A stretch of DNA of 64,000 nucleotides from positions 124,001-188,000 of the forward strand of contig JAFQQJ010000019.1 of the NCBI GenBank assembly GCA_017411325.1, in the 5' to 3' direction. The notes below the pieces were generated by a model. The model was not told where the DNA came from and made no database searches. It saw only the letters and a list, made by a program, of their open reading frames with translations. Shown one piece after another: positions 9,490 through 16,424 of this stretch. Within the stretch, counting starts at the first letter, position 1, and each line of letters opens with the position of its first letter. Origin of the DNA: Clostridia bacterium (GTDB lineage Bacteria > Bacillota > Clostridia > CAKSNL01 > HGM11501). A program made the translations under genes and the position numbers.

Positions 9490-10002
9490 TTATAATAGAT
9501 TTATTATTCTTAATCCCTTTTTCACAGCATAGTTATAGGCAAGCTTTGTTCCGCTTTCAGGTTGATAATCAAACAAATCCCGACGACTGTTCTTCCGTCT
9601 TGGCGGCATATAGTTTTCATCATAGTAAATAATGCAATAGTTGCTTTTATCAATCATTTCATAATTACGCTCAACATAACTCGCTCTGCCTGCGTTAATC
9701 ATCCTCTCCGGATAATATGTATAGTCATAGTTTTCCAAAAGATAGGCTGCATAATCTTCGTCAATATAAGGAAACTCAGCCCTCACATAGATTCTACTTA
9801 TGTGAGGGTATTTCTTTTTAAGCTCCGTAACAACATTCACACAAAGTGTGTCAAATCGACTCTTACTACCGAATAAGAAGGTATCAACATTTTTATATTT
9901 AATTAAATCTTCAACAGCTTCTTTTATTCGATTCACCAATTCATCAGAAATCTCTATCCTTCTATGTCCGAAGAAACAGCAGGTGTGTTCTTTTGTTTTC
10001 AT
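9490..10002 (-). CDS. SLOG-superfamily protein (DUF1273/YpsA-like)
   Basis: 170 residues from the ATG at 10002, preceded by GTGGGGG; a frame extension five codons upstream would start inside that site. The N-terminal CCFFGHRRI and the C-terminal SGTKLAYNYAVKKGLRIINLL fit the DUF1273/SLOG Rossmann-like family (YpsA, DprA relatives), which bind nucleotide-type ligands; the exact function is unknown. Unusually, the protein carries the motif PPRRKNSRRDLFDYQPESGT late in the chain, with the ESGT part matching the family loop 'G..GT..A'. It has its own promoter (10054-10082) and is divergent from an XRE regulator across a shared inverted repeat. Confidence 0.7.
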   Translation of the reverse strand: MKTKEHTCCFFGHRRIEISDELVNRIKEAVEDLIKYKNVDTFLFGSKSRFDTLCVNVVTELKKKYPHISRIYVRAEFPYIDEDYAAYLLENYDYTYYPERMINAGRASYVERNYEMIDKSNYCIIYYDENYMPPRRKNSRRDLFDYQPESGTKLAYNYAVKKGLRIINLL

Positions 10003-10021
10003 AATTATCCCCCACACAATT

Positions 10022-10097
10022 ATTGACCAATATCACGGACAATATTTTCTCTGATTATATCATACAATATAAATAGTTGCAACCAATATTGGTCAAT
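10022..10097. promoter_or_regulatory. inverted-repeat operator flanking the divergent promoter
   Basis: ATTGACCAATAT (10022-10033) and its exact reverse complement ATATTGGTCAAT (10086-10097), centres 64 bp apart. One arm lies downstream of the SLOG transcription start and the other just upstream of its -35 box, as expected for a looping repressor. The obvious candidate ligand is the XRE protein encoded at 10120. Confidence 0.6.
10054..10082 (-). promoter_or_regulatory. promoter of the SLOG gene
   Basis: On the minus strand TTGCAA (10082-10077), 17-bp spacer, TATAAT (10059-10054). It lies between the two arms of the inverted repeat at 10022-10033 and 10086-10097. Confidence 0.75.
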
Positions 10098-10119
10098 TAT
10101 TTATTGTGGGGTGTAATCT

Positions 10120-10368
10120 ATGGAACAGAAAATAAGGCGTGATCGCAATATGGGAGATAATTTAAGAAAGCTCAGACTTGATCACGATATATCACAGGAA
10201 AAGCTTTGTGCCGAGCTTCAGCGTCGTGGATGTGATATTGGTCGCAGCACGTATGCGAAATACGAAGCCGGTGAACTTAATATCAGAGCAAGCGTTATTA
10301 TTGAATTAAAGAAAGTTTACAAATGCACATATGATGACTTTTTCGAAGGTCTTGATGTTAACGTCTGA
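10120..10368 (+). CDS. XRE-family helix-turn-helix regulator
   Basis: 82 residues, essentially one Cro/C1-type HTH domain: LRKLRLDHDISQEKLCAELQ with the recognition helix region around GRSTYAKYEAGEL. Start chosen at the ATG 10120 because of GTGGGGTG eight bases upstream; an internal ATG at 10150 is possible. No sensor or dimerisation domain. Divergent from the SLOG gene with an inverted repeat between them, so probable autoregulation and control of that neighbour. The terminator at 10373 ends the unit. Confidence 0.85.
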   Translation: MEQKIRRDRNMGDNLRKLRLDHDISQEKLCAELQRRGCDIGRSTYAKYEAGELNIRASVIIELKKVYKCTYDDFFEGLDVNV

Positions 10369-10372
10369 CAAA

Positions 10373-10409
10373 ACACGAAGCTACCGATTGGAAGCTCCGT
10401 GTTTTTTTG
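10373..10409 (+). terminator. terminator of the XRE gene
   Basis: ACACGAAGCT (10373-10382) pairs with AGCTCCGTGT (10393-10402) with one mismatch, followed by a run of seven T. Confidence 0.8.
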
Positions 10410-10418
10410 TTTTATCGG

Positions 10419-10447
10419 TTGTATTTTTCATTTAATTATGATATACT
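10419..10447 (+). promoter_or_regulatory. probable promoter of the serine hydrolase gene
   Basis: TTGTAT (10419-10424), 17-bp spacer, TATACT (10442-10447). The -35 is weak; the -10 and spacing are good. Confidence 0.45.
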
Positions 10448-10477
10448 TAAGTTTATAAAATCAGCGGGAGGGTTTAT

Positions 10478-11608
10478 ATGAAATTACTTGATTTTAACGC
10501 TCTTTCAGAGAATATAGAGAAAATTGCAGATTATGACCTTGAAAACAACAATGTTTTCGGTTCATCCTACTTTGTATATCAGAAAGGAAACCTTACATAT
10601 AAAAAGCATTTCGGCTACACGGGATTAAACAAAGAGCAGGAAGTTGATGACCGTACCATTTTCCGCCTTGCATCAATGACAAAGCCCATAACCGCCTTTG
10701 CAATGATGGTTTTAATTGACAAAGGCTTAGTCTCCCTTGACACAAAGGCGAAGGATTTTATTCCAGAGCTTTCAAAAATCCACGTAATAACCCCCGAAGG
10801 CGAAGACCTTGGCGAAGTTGTGAGCGATGTAACCATAAAGCACCTTCTTACCCATACATCCGGAATCGTAAGCCTTAAACCCCTCTCGCTTTCAGAGGAC
10901 GAGAAAGCATCGCTTAAGGCTTCCGTCAATGGCTTTTTAAAAAACGGACTTGATTTTGAGCCCTTTACCAGGGCTGCATATTCCGGAGTTGCCGCCTTTA
11001 ACATTGCATCTGTCATAATTGAAACGGTGTCCGGTATGAGCTATCCCGATTTTATCAAAAAGGAAATCTTTGAGCCTCTCGGAATGGTTGACACCGCCTT
11101 TATCCCCACATCGGAGCAGGAAAGCCGTATAATTACAATGCATGTTAAAATTGACGGGAAAAATGCTGTCGGCAAAACTTACCCGGGATGCATTTTCGGG
11201 GACTATCCCTGGACACATCCTCTTGGCGGTGCGGGACTTTTCTCATCCCTGCACGACTATTCAGCCTTTGCAAAAATGCTTTTGGCAGAAGGTGAGACTG
11301 AAGACAGAAAAGAGCTTGTTTCAAAGGAAACCTTACGCCTTATGAAAACGCCCTTGGTTCCTCAGGATGTTATGCCGCAAAACGCGTACAGCTGGGGCCT
11401 TGGCGTCCGTGTAATTACAAATCCTGATTACCAGATTCTTCCCGTGGGTACTTTCGGATGGTCGGGTGCATACGGCCCCCACTTCTGGATTGATCCCGAA
11501 AACGAAGTATGCGCCGTATTTATGAAAAATTCTCAGTTTGACGGCGGAGCGGGCAATAAATCGGCTGTCAGATTTGAACAGGCAGTATTTGATTCATTTA
11601 AGGAGTAA
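10478..11608 (+). CDS. beta-lactamase-family serine hydrolase (PF00144 type)
   Basis: 376 residues with a GGGAGGG ribosome-binding site. The class C beta-lactamase/DD-peptidase fold is indicated by RLASMTKPITAF, giving the SxxK motif S66-M-T-K69, by HLLTHTSGI near residue 122, and by GWSGAYGPHFWIDPE near the C-terminus, the usual site of the HxG/KTG-like element. The second catalytic motif (YxN) appears as Y168-S-G170, so the Asn is replaced. No signal peptide or membrane segment, so it is probably cytoplasmic, an esterase or peptidase rather than a resistance enzyme. Monocistronic between two terminators. Confidence 0.8.
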   Translation: MKLLDFNALSENIEKIADYDLENNNVFGSSYFVYQKGNLTYKKHFGYTGLNKEQEVDDRTIFRLASMTKPITAFAMMVLIDKGLVSLDTKAKDFIPELSKIHVITPEGEDLGEVVSDVTIKHLLTHTSGIVSLKPLSLSEDEKASLKASVNGFLKNGLDFEPFTRAAYSGVAAFNIASVIIETVSGMSYPDFIKKEIFEPLGMVDTAFIPTSEQESRIITMHVKIDGKNAVGKTYPGCIFGDYPWTHPLGGAGLFSSLHDYSAFAKMLLAEGETEDRKELVSKETLRLMKTPLVPQDVMPQNAYSWGLGVRVITNPDYQILPVGTFGWSGAYGPHFWIDPENEVCAVFMKNSQFDGGAGNKSAVRFEQAVFDSFKE

Positions 11609-11616
11609 ACAATAAA

Positions 11617-11663
11617 AATAAGCATTCATTCACGACCTTTACATAAGTGAATGAATGCTTATT
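11617..11663. terminator. bidirectional terminator
   Basis: Perfect 17-bp stem AATAAGCATTCATTCAC (11617-11633) / GTGAATGAATGCTTATT (11647-11663) with T-runs on both strands. The right arm contains the stop codon of the convergent XRE gene. Confidence 0.9.
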
Positions 11664-11877
11664 TTTTAGGATATGCTTCTTTTATGTCGGTAATTCCCAA
11701 AAGATAGTCTGTACTTGTATTAAAAAGAGCAGCAAGCTTTATGAGTACATCTGTCGGAACATCTCTTTGCCCCGTTTCGTAGTAGGAATATCCTACCTGG
11801 GAGCAACTTAATATTTTCGCCACGTCAGACTGTGTCAAATCCATATCCTCGCGGAGATTCCGTATTCTTATATACAT
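11659..11877 (-). CDS. XRE-family helix-turn-helix regulator
   Basis: 72 residues, a lone Cro/C1 HTH: RIRNLREDMDLTQSDVAKIL, then SQVGYSYYETGQRDVPTDVL and LAALFNTSTDYLLG, the last being the usual end of this domain. Divergent from the 52-residue HTH gene at 11983; the 14-bp inverted repeat between them is its likely operator, so it probably represses both directions. Confidence 0.88.
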   Translation of the reverse strand: MYIRIRNLREDMDLTQSDVAKILSCSQVGYSYYETGQRDVPTDVLIKLAALFNTSTDYLLGITDIKEAYPKK

Positions 11878-11914
11878 AATATCCCTGCTTTCAAGTGGTA
11901 TATTGAGATTATAC

Positions 11915-11960
11915 TATATAACAAAATGCTATATTGACAAATATAACATTTTGTTATATA
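11915..11960. promoter_or_regulatory. 14-bp inverted-repeat operator
   Basis: TATATAACAAAATG (11915-11928) and its perfect reverse complement CATTTTGTTATATA (11947-11960), 18-bp spacer. The right arm overlaps the -10 box of the rightward promoter and the left arm abuts a minus-strand TATAAT (11913-11908), so one protein could shut both. Confidence 0.75.
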
Positions 11961-11962
11961 AT
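11934..11962 (+). promoter_or_regulatory. consensus promoter of the 11983-12907 genes
   Basis: Perfect TTGACA (11934-11939), 17-bp spacer, perfect TATAAT (11957-11962), embedded in the inverted repeat. A promoter this strong under an operator is typical of a repressed accessory operon. Confidence 0.85.
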
Positions 11963-11982
11963 GTGCAAAGGAGGTGATTATT

Positions 11983-12141
11983 TTGTCTGATTTGGGCACA
12001 AAAGAATTTTCAAAAAAATGGAATGTATCTCAAGGAACTATATCGAAATGGTGCAGAGAAGGCAAAATTAAAGGGGCCACACAAGATAAAAAAGGTAGTC
12101 CTTGGCATATACCGAAAGATGCAAAAAAACCCATAAAATAA
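11983..12141 (+). CDS. small excisionase-like helix-turn-helix protein
   Basis: 52 residues from a TTG start at 11983, seven bases after a near-perfect AAGGAGGTGATTA site. The chain has KEFSKKWNVSQGTISKWCRE followed by GKIKGATQDKKGSPWHIPKD, the form of MerR/excisionase-type HTH proteins where a helix-turn-helix is followed by a short wing ending in 'W.IP'. Such proteins bend DNA at recombination sites or serve as small regulators. No integrase is present here. It is the first gene downstream of the operator-controlled promoter and is followed 15 bp later by the zinc-ribbon gene. Confidence 0.75.
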   Translation: MSDLGTKEFSKKWNVSQGTISKWCREGKIKGATQDKKGSPWHIPKDAKKPIK

Positions 12142-12155
12142 AGGAGGAAGGCAAA

Positions 12156-12365
12156 ATGGCATACATACCAAATAGCTGTCCGATGTGCGGAGAAATGACC
12201 AGGTGGAGAAGTGTAGATACTGCACATAAAGGATTTAGCGTAGGAAAAGCAGCAATAGGAGGCATCCTTTTGGGTCCTGTTGGTTTGGTTGGAGGGGCTC
12301 TTGGAAAGAAAAAAACAACCTACTGTTGCGGCAAATGTGGATTTACTCATGAATATAACGGATGA
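12156..12365 (+). CDS. zinc-ribbon small protein
   Basis: 69 residues from the ATG at 12156 (AAGGAGG eight bases upstream). Two cysteine pairs, CPMC near residue 8 and CCGKC near residue 57, would form a zinc ribbon, and between them is a glycine-rich hydrophobic stretch (AAIGGILLGPVGLVGGALG) able to span or dip into a membrane. Function unknown. Probably co-transcribed with the HTH gene before it and the anchored protein after it. Confidence 0.75.
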   Translation: MAYIPNSCPMCGEMTRWRSVDTAHKGFSVGKAAIGGILLGPVGLVGGALGKKKTTYCCGKCGFTHEYNG

Positions 12366-12400
12366 AGATATAAAAAACATAAAAAGGATGTGATTATACA

Positions 12401-12907
12401 GTGGAGATAATTTTCCCAATTTTTATCCTTGTTATATGCTGTATTCCTATTTATAGAGCGATAAGGGATGCTGCTTGGTCAAAAGCTATTAACGAATGTG
12501 TAGCTAATTATTATAACTCAGGCCATGAGGTCGTATTAAAGAAGCGAGATGCACGATTGAACGGCGTCTTTGCAAGTATTCCTCAAAGCAAGGTGTCAGA
12601 AATTGAAGGAGACGGATATTTGATAATGTTTCGAGATGCTACGGCAAAAGAAGTACGCCTGGTAAGAAAAATAACGTTAAATGCTGATTTGGCCGAAAAA
12701 GCAAAAAAATCGGAGATATCTAAATATATGATAGGAAACAGCATAATCGTTATAGAAGAGGTAGAACTTTCGAATTCAAGCATTAAAGCTCTACAAGATG
12801 GAGATGTAAAAAGAGCAGGATATTTGCATTTATATGAAGCTAGGAAAGGTTACCCCAGCTATACTAAATGCCAAGAAATAATAAGTTGGATATCTGGAGA
12901 AGGCTAA
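12401..12907 (+). CDS. membrane-anchored protein of unknown function
   Basis: 168 residues from a GTG at 12401 with AAGGAT upstream. Residues 2-20 form one strong membrane helix (FPIFILVICCIPIYRAI); the rest is a soluble mixed alpha/beta domain with no recognised motif. Not identified. It ends the small operator-controlled operon; the hairpin at 12936 follows. AT-rich codon use (ATA, AGA) differs from the flanking ABC-F and holA genes, consistent with acquired DNA. Confidence 0.65.
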   Translation: MEIIFPIFILVICCIPIYRAIRDAAWSKAINECVANYYNSGHEVVLKKRDARLNGVFASIPQSKVSEIEGDGYLIMFRDATAKEVRLVRKITLNADLAEKAKKSEISKYMIGNSIIVIEEVELSNSSIKALQDGDVKRAGYLHLYEARKGYPSYTKCQEIISWISGEG

Positions 12908-12935
12908 GAATAAGTGCATATTTGCCAAAAGAAAG

Positions 12936-12979
12936 AAAAGGTTAAAAAGAAAGCCAAAGGCTTTCTTTTTAACCTTTTT
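12936..12979. terminator. strong terminator
   Basis: 20-bp stem, arms 12936-12955 and 12959-12978, three-base loop AAA, T-rich 3' side. It separates the accessory operon from the ABC-F promoter that starts four bases later. Confidence 0.9.
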
Positions 12980-12982
12980 CAT

Positions 12983-13011
12983 TTGACAAAAGCCTTTAAA
13001 GTCAGTATAAT
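12983..13011 (+). promoter_or_regulatory. consensus promoter of the ABC-F gene
   Basis: Perfect TTGACA (12983-12988), 17-bp spacer, perfect TATAAT (13006-13011). The leader of about 22 bases is too short for the attenuators seen on antibiotic-inducible ABC-F genes. Confidence 0.85.
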
Positions 13012-13039
13012 ACTTATATTATCTTAACAGGAGAATTTT

Positions 13040-14593
13040 ATGAGTATATTAAACGCAGAAAACATAAGCCACAGCTTTGGCGGAAGGCAGATTTTGGAAG
13101 ATGCCAGCTTCCGCCTGCTTAAGGGCGAACATATCGGACTTATCGGCGCCAACGGTGAAGGAAAGTCCACCTTTCTTAAAATAATAACAGGCGAACTTAC
13201 CCCAGAAGAAGGTAAGGTTGAATGGTGCCGTCACATAACCTACGGCTATTTAGACCAGTATTCCACATTGGAAAAGGGCAAAACCATTATGGACATTTTA
13301 AGAGGAGCATTTTCCCACCTTTCCGACCTGGAAGCTGAAATGATTGCCATATATGACAAAATGGCGGATGTAGCAGACGATGAAATGGCAAATCTTATGG
13401 AGGAGGTCGGCACAATTCAGGAAATCCTGGACTCTTCCGGCTATTACACTATTGACACAAAAATCGTTGAGTACGCCAACGGCCTCGGCTTGTCGGAAAT
13501 AGGCCTCGACAAGGATGTAACGGAGCTTTCCGGCGGTCAGCGTGCAAAGGTTTTGCTTGCCAAGGTGCTTCTTGAAAACCCCATGATTTTAATTTTGGAC
13601 GAGCCTACAAACTTTTTGGACGAAAACCATATCAATTGGCTTACGGACTTTTTGCAGAACTATGAAAACGCATTTATATTAGTGTCCCACGATATGCCCT
13701 TCCTGACCAAAGTTACAAACGTAATCTATCACCTTGAAAACACGGTTTTAACAAGATACAAAGGCACATACGATGACTTTTTAAGGATGTACGACTTGAA
13801 GAAGCAGCAGGTTGAGCAGGCATTTAAGAAACAGCAGAAGAAAATTGCCGACCTTGAGGACTTTGTTGCAAGAAACAAGGCACGCGCCGCAACCGCAACA
13901 TTGGCTCGTTCAAGGCAGAGAGAGCTTGACAAGATGGAGAAAATTACCATCGCTCCCGAAAAGATACGCCCCACCTTCTCCTTTAAGTCAGACCGTACAC
14001 CCGGCAAGGTGGTAATTTCCGCAAAGGATCTTGTCATAGGCTATGACTCTCCCCTTTCCAAAAAGATTGACATTGAGATTGAGCGAAACAAAAAAATCGC
14101 CATAAAAGGCGTTAACGGTCTCGGGAAATCCACACTTTTAAAAACATTGCTTAAGCTTATCCCTCCCATTGAAGGAGATATTCAGCACGACCAGTTTATA
14201 AACGTGGGCTATTTTGAGCAGGAGGAAATTGCCTCCGACAAAACTGCCCTTGCCGAATTCTGGGACACCTTCCCCTCCCTTACCAACGCCGAGGCGAGAG
14301 CCGCCCTTGCAAAGTGCGGTCTTACCACCGACCATATCACAAGTCAGATGAAGGTGTTGTCGGGCGGTGAAAACGCCAAGGTACGCCTTTGTAAAATTAT
14401 GCAGAGCCCTGCAAATATTTTAGTATTGGACGAGCCGACAAACCACCTTGACATTATGGCAAAGGAAGAGCTTGCCAAGGCCATAAAGGAATTTAAGGGA
14501 ACAGTTTTACTCGTGTGCCACGAAGCAGAATTCTATCAGGGTATCGTGGACGAGGTTTGGGATGTTTCCTCCTGGAGCACAAAGATAGTTTAA
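13040..14593 (+). CDS. ABC-F family ATPase
   Basis: 517 residues with two ABC domains and no membrane segments. First domain: Walker A GANGEGKST (36-44), signature LSGGQRAKVLLAK, Walker B LILDEPTNFLD. Second domain: Walker A GVNGLGKST, signature LSGGENAKVRL, Walker B LVLDEPTNHLD. Between them is the P-site tRNA interaction linker with basic residues (KKQQKKIADLEDFVARNKAR). ABC-F proteins act on the ribosome; the sequence is closest to the YkpA/YbiT group and not clearly to the resistance subgroup. The short leader without a regulatory ORF supports a housekeeping role. ORF after it begins in a different frame. Confidence 0.92.
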   Translation: MSILNAENISHSFGGRQILEDASFRLLKGEHIGLIGANGEGKSTFLKIITGELTPEEGKVEWCRHITYGYLDQYSTLEKGKTIMDILRGAFSHLSDLEAEMIAIYDKMADVADDEMANLMEEVGTIQEILDSSGYYTIDTKIVEYANGLGLSEIGLDKDVTELSGGQRAKVLLAKVLLENPMILILDEPTNFLDENHINWLTDFLQNYENAFILVSHDMPFLTKVTNVIYHLENTVLTRYKGTYDDFLRMYDLKKQQVEQAFKKQQKKIADLEDFVARNKARAATATLARSRQRELDKMEKITIAPEKIRPTFSFKSDRTPGKVVISAKDLVIGYDSPLSKKIDIEIERNKKIAIKGVNGLGKSTLLKTLLKLIPPIEGDIQHDQFINVGYFEQEEIASDKTALAEFWDTFPSLTNAEARAALAKCGLTTDHITSQMKVLSGGENAKVRLCKIMQSPANILVLDEPTNHLDIMAKEELAKAIKEFKGTVLLVCHEAEFYQGIVDEVWDVSSWSTKIV

Positions 14594-14714
14594 GAAAACA
14601 GGTGCTATAACAAATTATAGCAATTTTGAACCTTCCTGTAATGCGAAACAAGCTTCGTCATCCAACATTGAAACTGACAAAACTTACGTCCCCTGTGGTT
14701 ATCCGGATGTAAAC

Positions 14715-15224
14715 GTGGTAGGCGGAATTCAGTTAAGACTTAATGAGCTCGGCTACACAGAGGTTGCTATCACAGGAACTTTTGATTCAAAGACCGAAGC
14801 CGGTATCAGAAAATTTCAGGAGAAAAGAGGACTTCCGGTAACAGGAGTTCTTGACGATGCAACCAAAGCCGAGATGGGCTTTTCCGAGGATTATTCCGTC
14901 TCTCGAAAAGGAAAAAATGCAACAATGGGGCACGCACCATATTCGCCGCCATTTGATATGGATGCTTACAGGAGAAAACAGGAAAGGCTAAAGCGAGAAA
15001 AAGAAGAAGCCTTAAAAGCAAAAGAAGATGAGGAAAATCTACCCTTTTATAAAAAGTTAATCCCCCCGTTCCCTTTGCGAAAAATATACGAGGGTACTGC
15101 TCCCACAGCATCAGATCTGACGGAAGAAAATAAATTGCTGGAAAATTCCAACGAAGGAGTTTTGCAAGACGGAAATGTTATCGACGGAGCCAACTATCCT
15201 TATCCTGTTGACGGATATAATTAA
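14715..15224 (+). CDS. peptidoglycan-binding-domain coil protein, start uncertain
   Basis: 169 residues if read from the GTG at 14715. Residues 2-53 are a PG_binding_1 domain (IQLRLNELGY...GTFDSKTEAGIRKFQ...VTGVLDDATKAEM). Then comes a charged coil beginning MDAYRRKQERLKREKEEA and an acidic tail. The same frame stays open at least back to 14592 without any ATG, GTG or TTG, and the GTG has no good ribosome-binding site, so the 5' end may have been lost at the junction with the ABC-F gene. There is no signal peptide, odd for a wall-binding domain. The coil recurs in the gene at 16139. A TM gene follows 17 bp later. Confidence 0.55.
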   Translation: MVGGIQLRLNELGYTEVAITGTFDSKTEAGIRKFQEKRGLPVTGVLDDATKAEMGFSEDYSVSRKGKNATMGHAPYSPPFDMDAYRRKQERLKREKEEALKAKEDEENLPFYKKLIPPFPLRKIYEGTAPTASDLTEENKLLENSNEGVLQDGNVIDGANYPYPVDGYN

Positions 15225-15240
15225 TAAGGAGGAGTTATAA

Positions 15241-16206
15241 TTGAAAATGAAAAAGCTTGTTATATGGAGATTTTTACTGCTACTTATATTCACCGCTATT
15301 GCAACTATTTTGGCGTACGGGATAGTCTGCTTTGACCAAAGATGGTCAAATGGCAAAAATGATATTTACAAGTTGCCGCTTTTCATAGCCATAGCCATAA
15401 TTTCGTTTATATATTTTTTCGTGGGGAAAAAATATAATGATGTAAATGTAAAAAAGCTTTTTCTTATTTTTTCAATTTGGACTGCAGTAATATCTTCAGT
15501 TTCTTTCCTTACTAAAAATCCTACGATACTTCTTTTAAGCGGAATACACTATTATTATTCCGGAGCAATTTTGGAAATATTCCCTGCGTCAACTCCCGTT
15601 ATCATTCTTATATCGGGTTTTATTTCAGAAATGCTTGTTCTTACAACCGGCATCGTTTACGGAAGATTATCCAAGCCCGAGAAGAAATACACTTTCACAT
15701 TCTATAAAATATCTTCTCTGTTATTGTGGATTCTCTCTATGCTCTTTTTCTACTCAATAACTCTTATTTTCTTAAAAATCCCCTATACAGTACTTAAACA
15801 AAACATCGCACTTGAATCAGGACGTATAATTTCAGGCATTCTTTGTTGCCTTTGGTACTTTTTTGCCGGAATAAAAACCTCAAAGGGCAATTTATTGAAA
15901 ACACTTTCAGCCATTTCTCTATGGAACGTACTTGCTGTAATATTAAGATTTGTAAGCACCTCCTTTATCCCCCTTTATCTCAGCGGAGGCTATATATCCA
16001 TTTTGAGTGCAGTCTCTGTTTTTACCAACTCAAAAGCTATAATTTATCTATCAGCTTTTGCAGTAGAACTCGCCTTAATTTCATCAGGTGTATTTTTAGG
16101 ACGGCATCTTGATAAAAAGAAAGCACCATCCTTCAAAAATGATGAAGAAAATGGATGCTTACAAGAAAGCACAGGAAAGGCTGAAGCGAGAAAAAGAAGA
16201 AGCTAA
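15241..16206 (+). CDS. multi-pass membrane protein made of two repeats of a four-helix unit
   Basis: 321 residues from a TTG at 15241, eight bases after AAGGAGG. About eight hydrophobic helices in two halves of about 145 residues; each half ends with the same pattern, SEMLVLTTGIVYGR in the first and VELALISSGVFLGRHLDKKK in the second. The single-unit gene at 16425 ends LEIFFLASGVLFGRHLDKKK, so the family unit occurs three times here. After GRHLDKKK the chain runs into an out-of-frame reading of the coil sequence of the next gene, so its last 23 residues are probably not native. Family not recognised; perhaps a small membrane partner of the coil protein. Confidence 0.6.
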   Translation: MKMKKLVIWRFLLLLIFTAIATILAYGIVCFDQRWSNGKNDIYKLPLFIAIAIISFIYFFVGKKYNDVNVKKLFLIFSIWTAVISSVSFLTKNPTILLLSGIHYYYSGAILEIFPASTPVIILISGFISEMLVLTTGIVYGRLSKPEKKYTFTFYKISSLLLWILSMLFFYSITLIFLKIPYTVLKQNIALESGRIISGILCCLWYFFAGIKTSKGNLLKTLSAISLWNVLAVILRFVSTSFIPLYLSGGYISILSAVSVFTNSKAIIYLSAFAVELALISSGVFLGRHLDKKKAPSFKNDEENGCLQESTGKAEARKRRS

Positions 16207-16387
16207 AAAGGCATCGGAAGAGGAAGAAAACTATTCTCCTTTGGCATGGCTGCTAAACTTACCTTTATATTTGCTATCACTTTTACTTGGCGAAGATGCC
16301 GTCAACGGTATGAACCCCAGAACAGAGGTAGCAGAAGATCCTTTACAAGAAAGAAGAGGATTTATGGAAAAACGGTACTATGAATGA
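16139..16387 (+). CDS. coil protein, second copy without peptidoglycan-binding domain
   Basis: 82 residues from the ATG at 16139; a TTG at 16109 or an ATG at 16151 are alternatives and none has a convincing ribosome-binding site. It begins MMKKMDAYKKAQERLKREKE, close to the coil of the 14715 gene at both protein and DNA level, and then has a hydrophobic stretch (LAWLLNLPLYLLSLLLG) absent or diverged in the first copy. It overlaps the end of the 15241 gene in another frame. Probably the remnant of a second copy of the peptidoglycan-binding gene that lost its 5' half during duplication. Confidence 0.45.
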   Translation: MMKKMDAYKKAQERLKREKEEAKKASEEEENYSPLAWLLNLPLYLLSLLLGEDAVNGMNPRTEVAEDPLQERRGFMEKRYYE

Positions 16388-16424
16388 TTATAATAATTAG
16401 TATTAATTAAAAAGAGGGATAGAT

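Noticed and set aside
9369..9632. Reading frame running across tRNA-Arg
   Set aside because: It covers the tRNA and its terminator; the tRNA structure is perfect, so this is chance.
9455..12935. Integrated element with att sites at tRNA-Arg
   Set aside because: No repeat of the tRNA 3' end and no integrase could be found by eye in the window, so only an accessory region is claimed.
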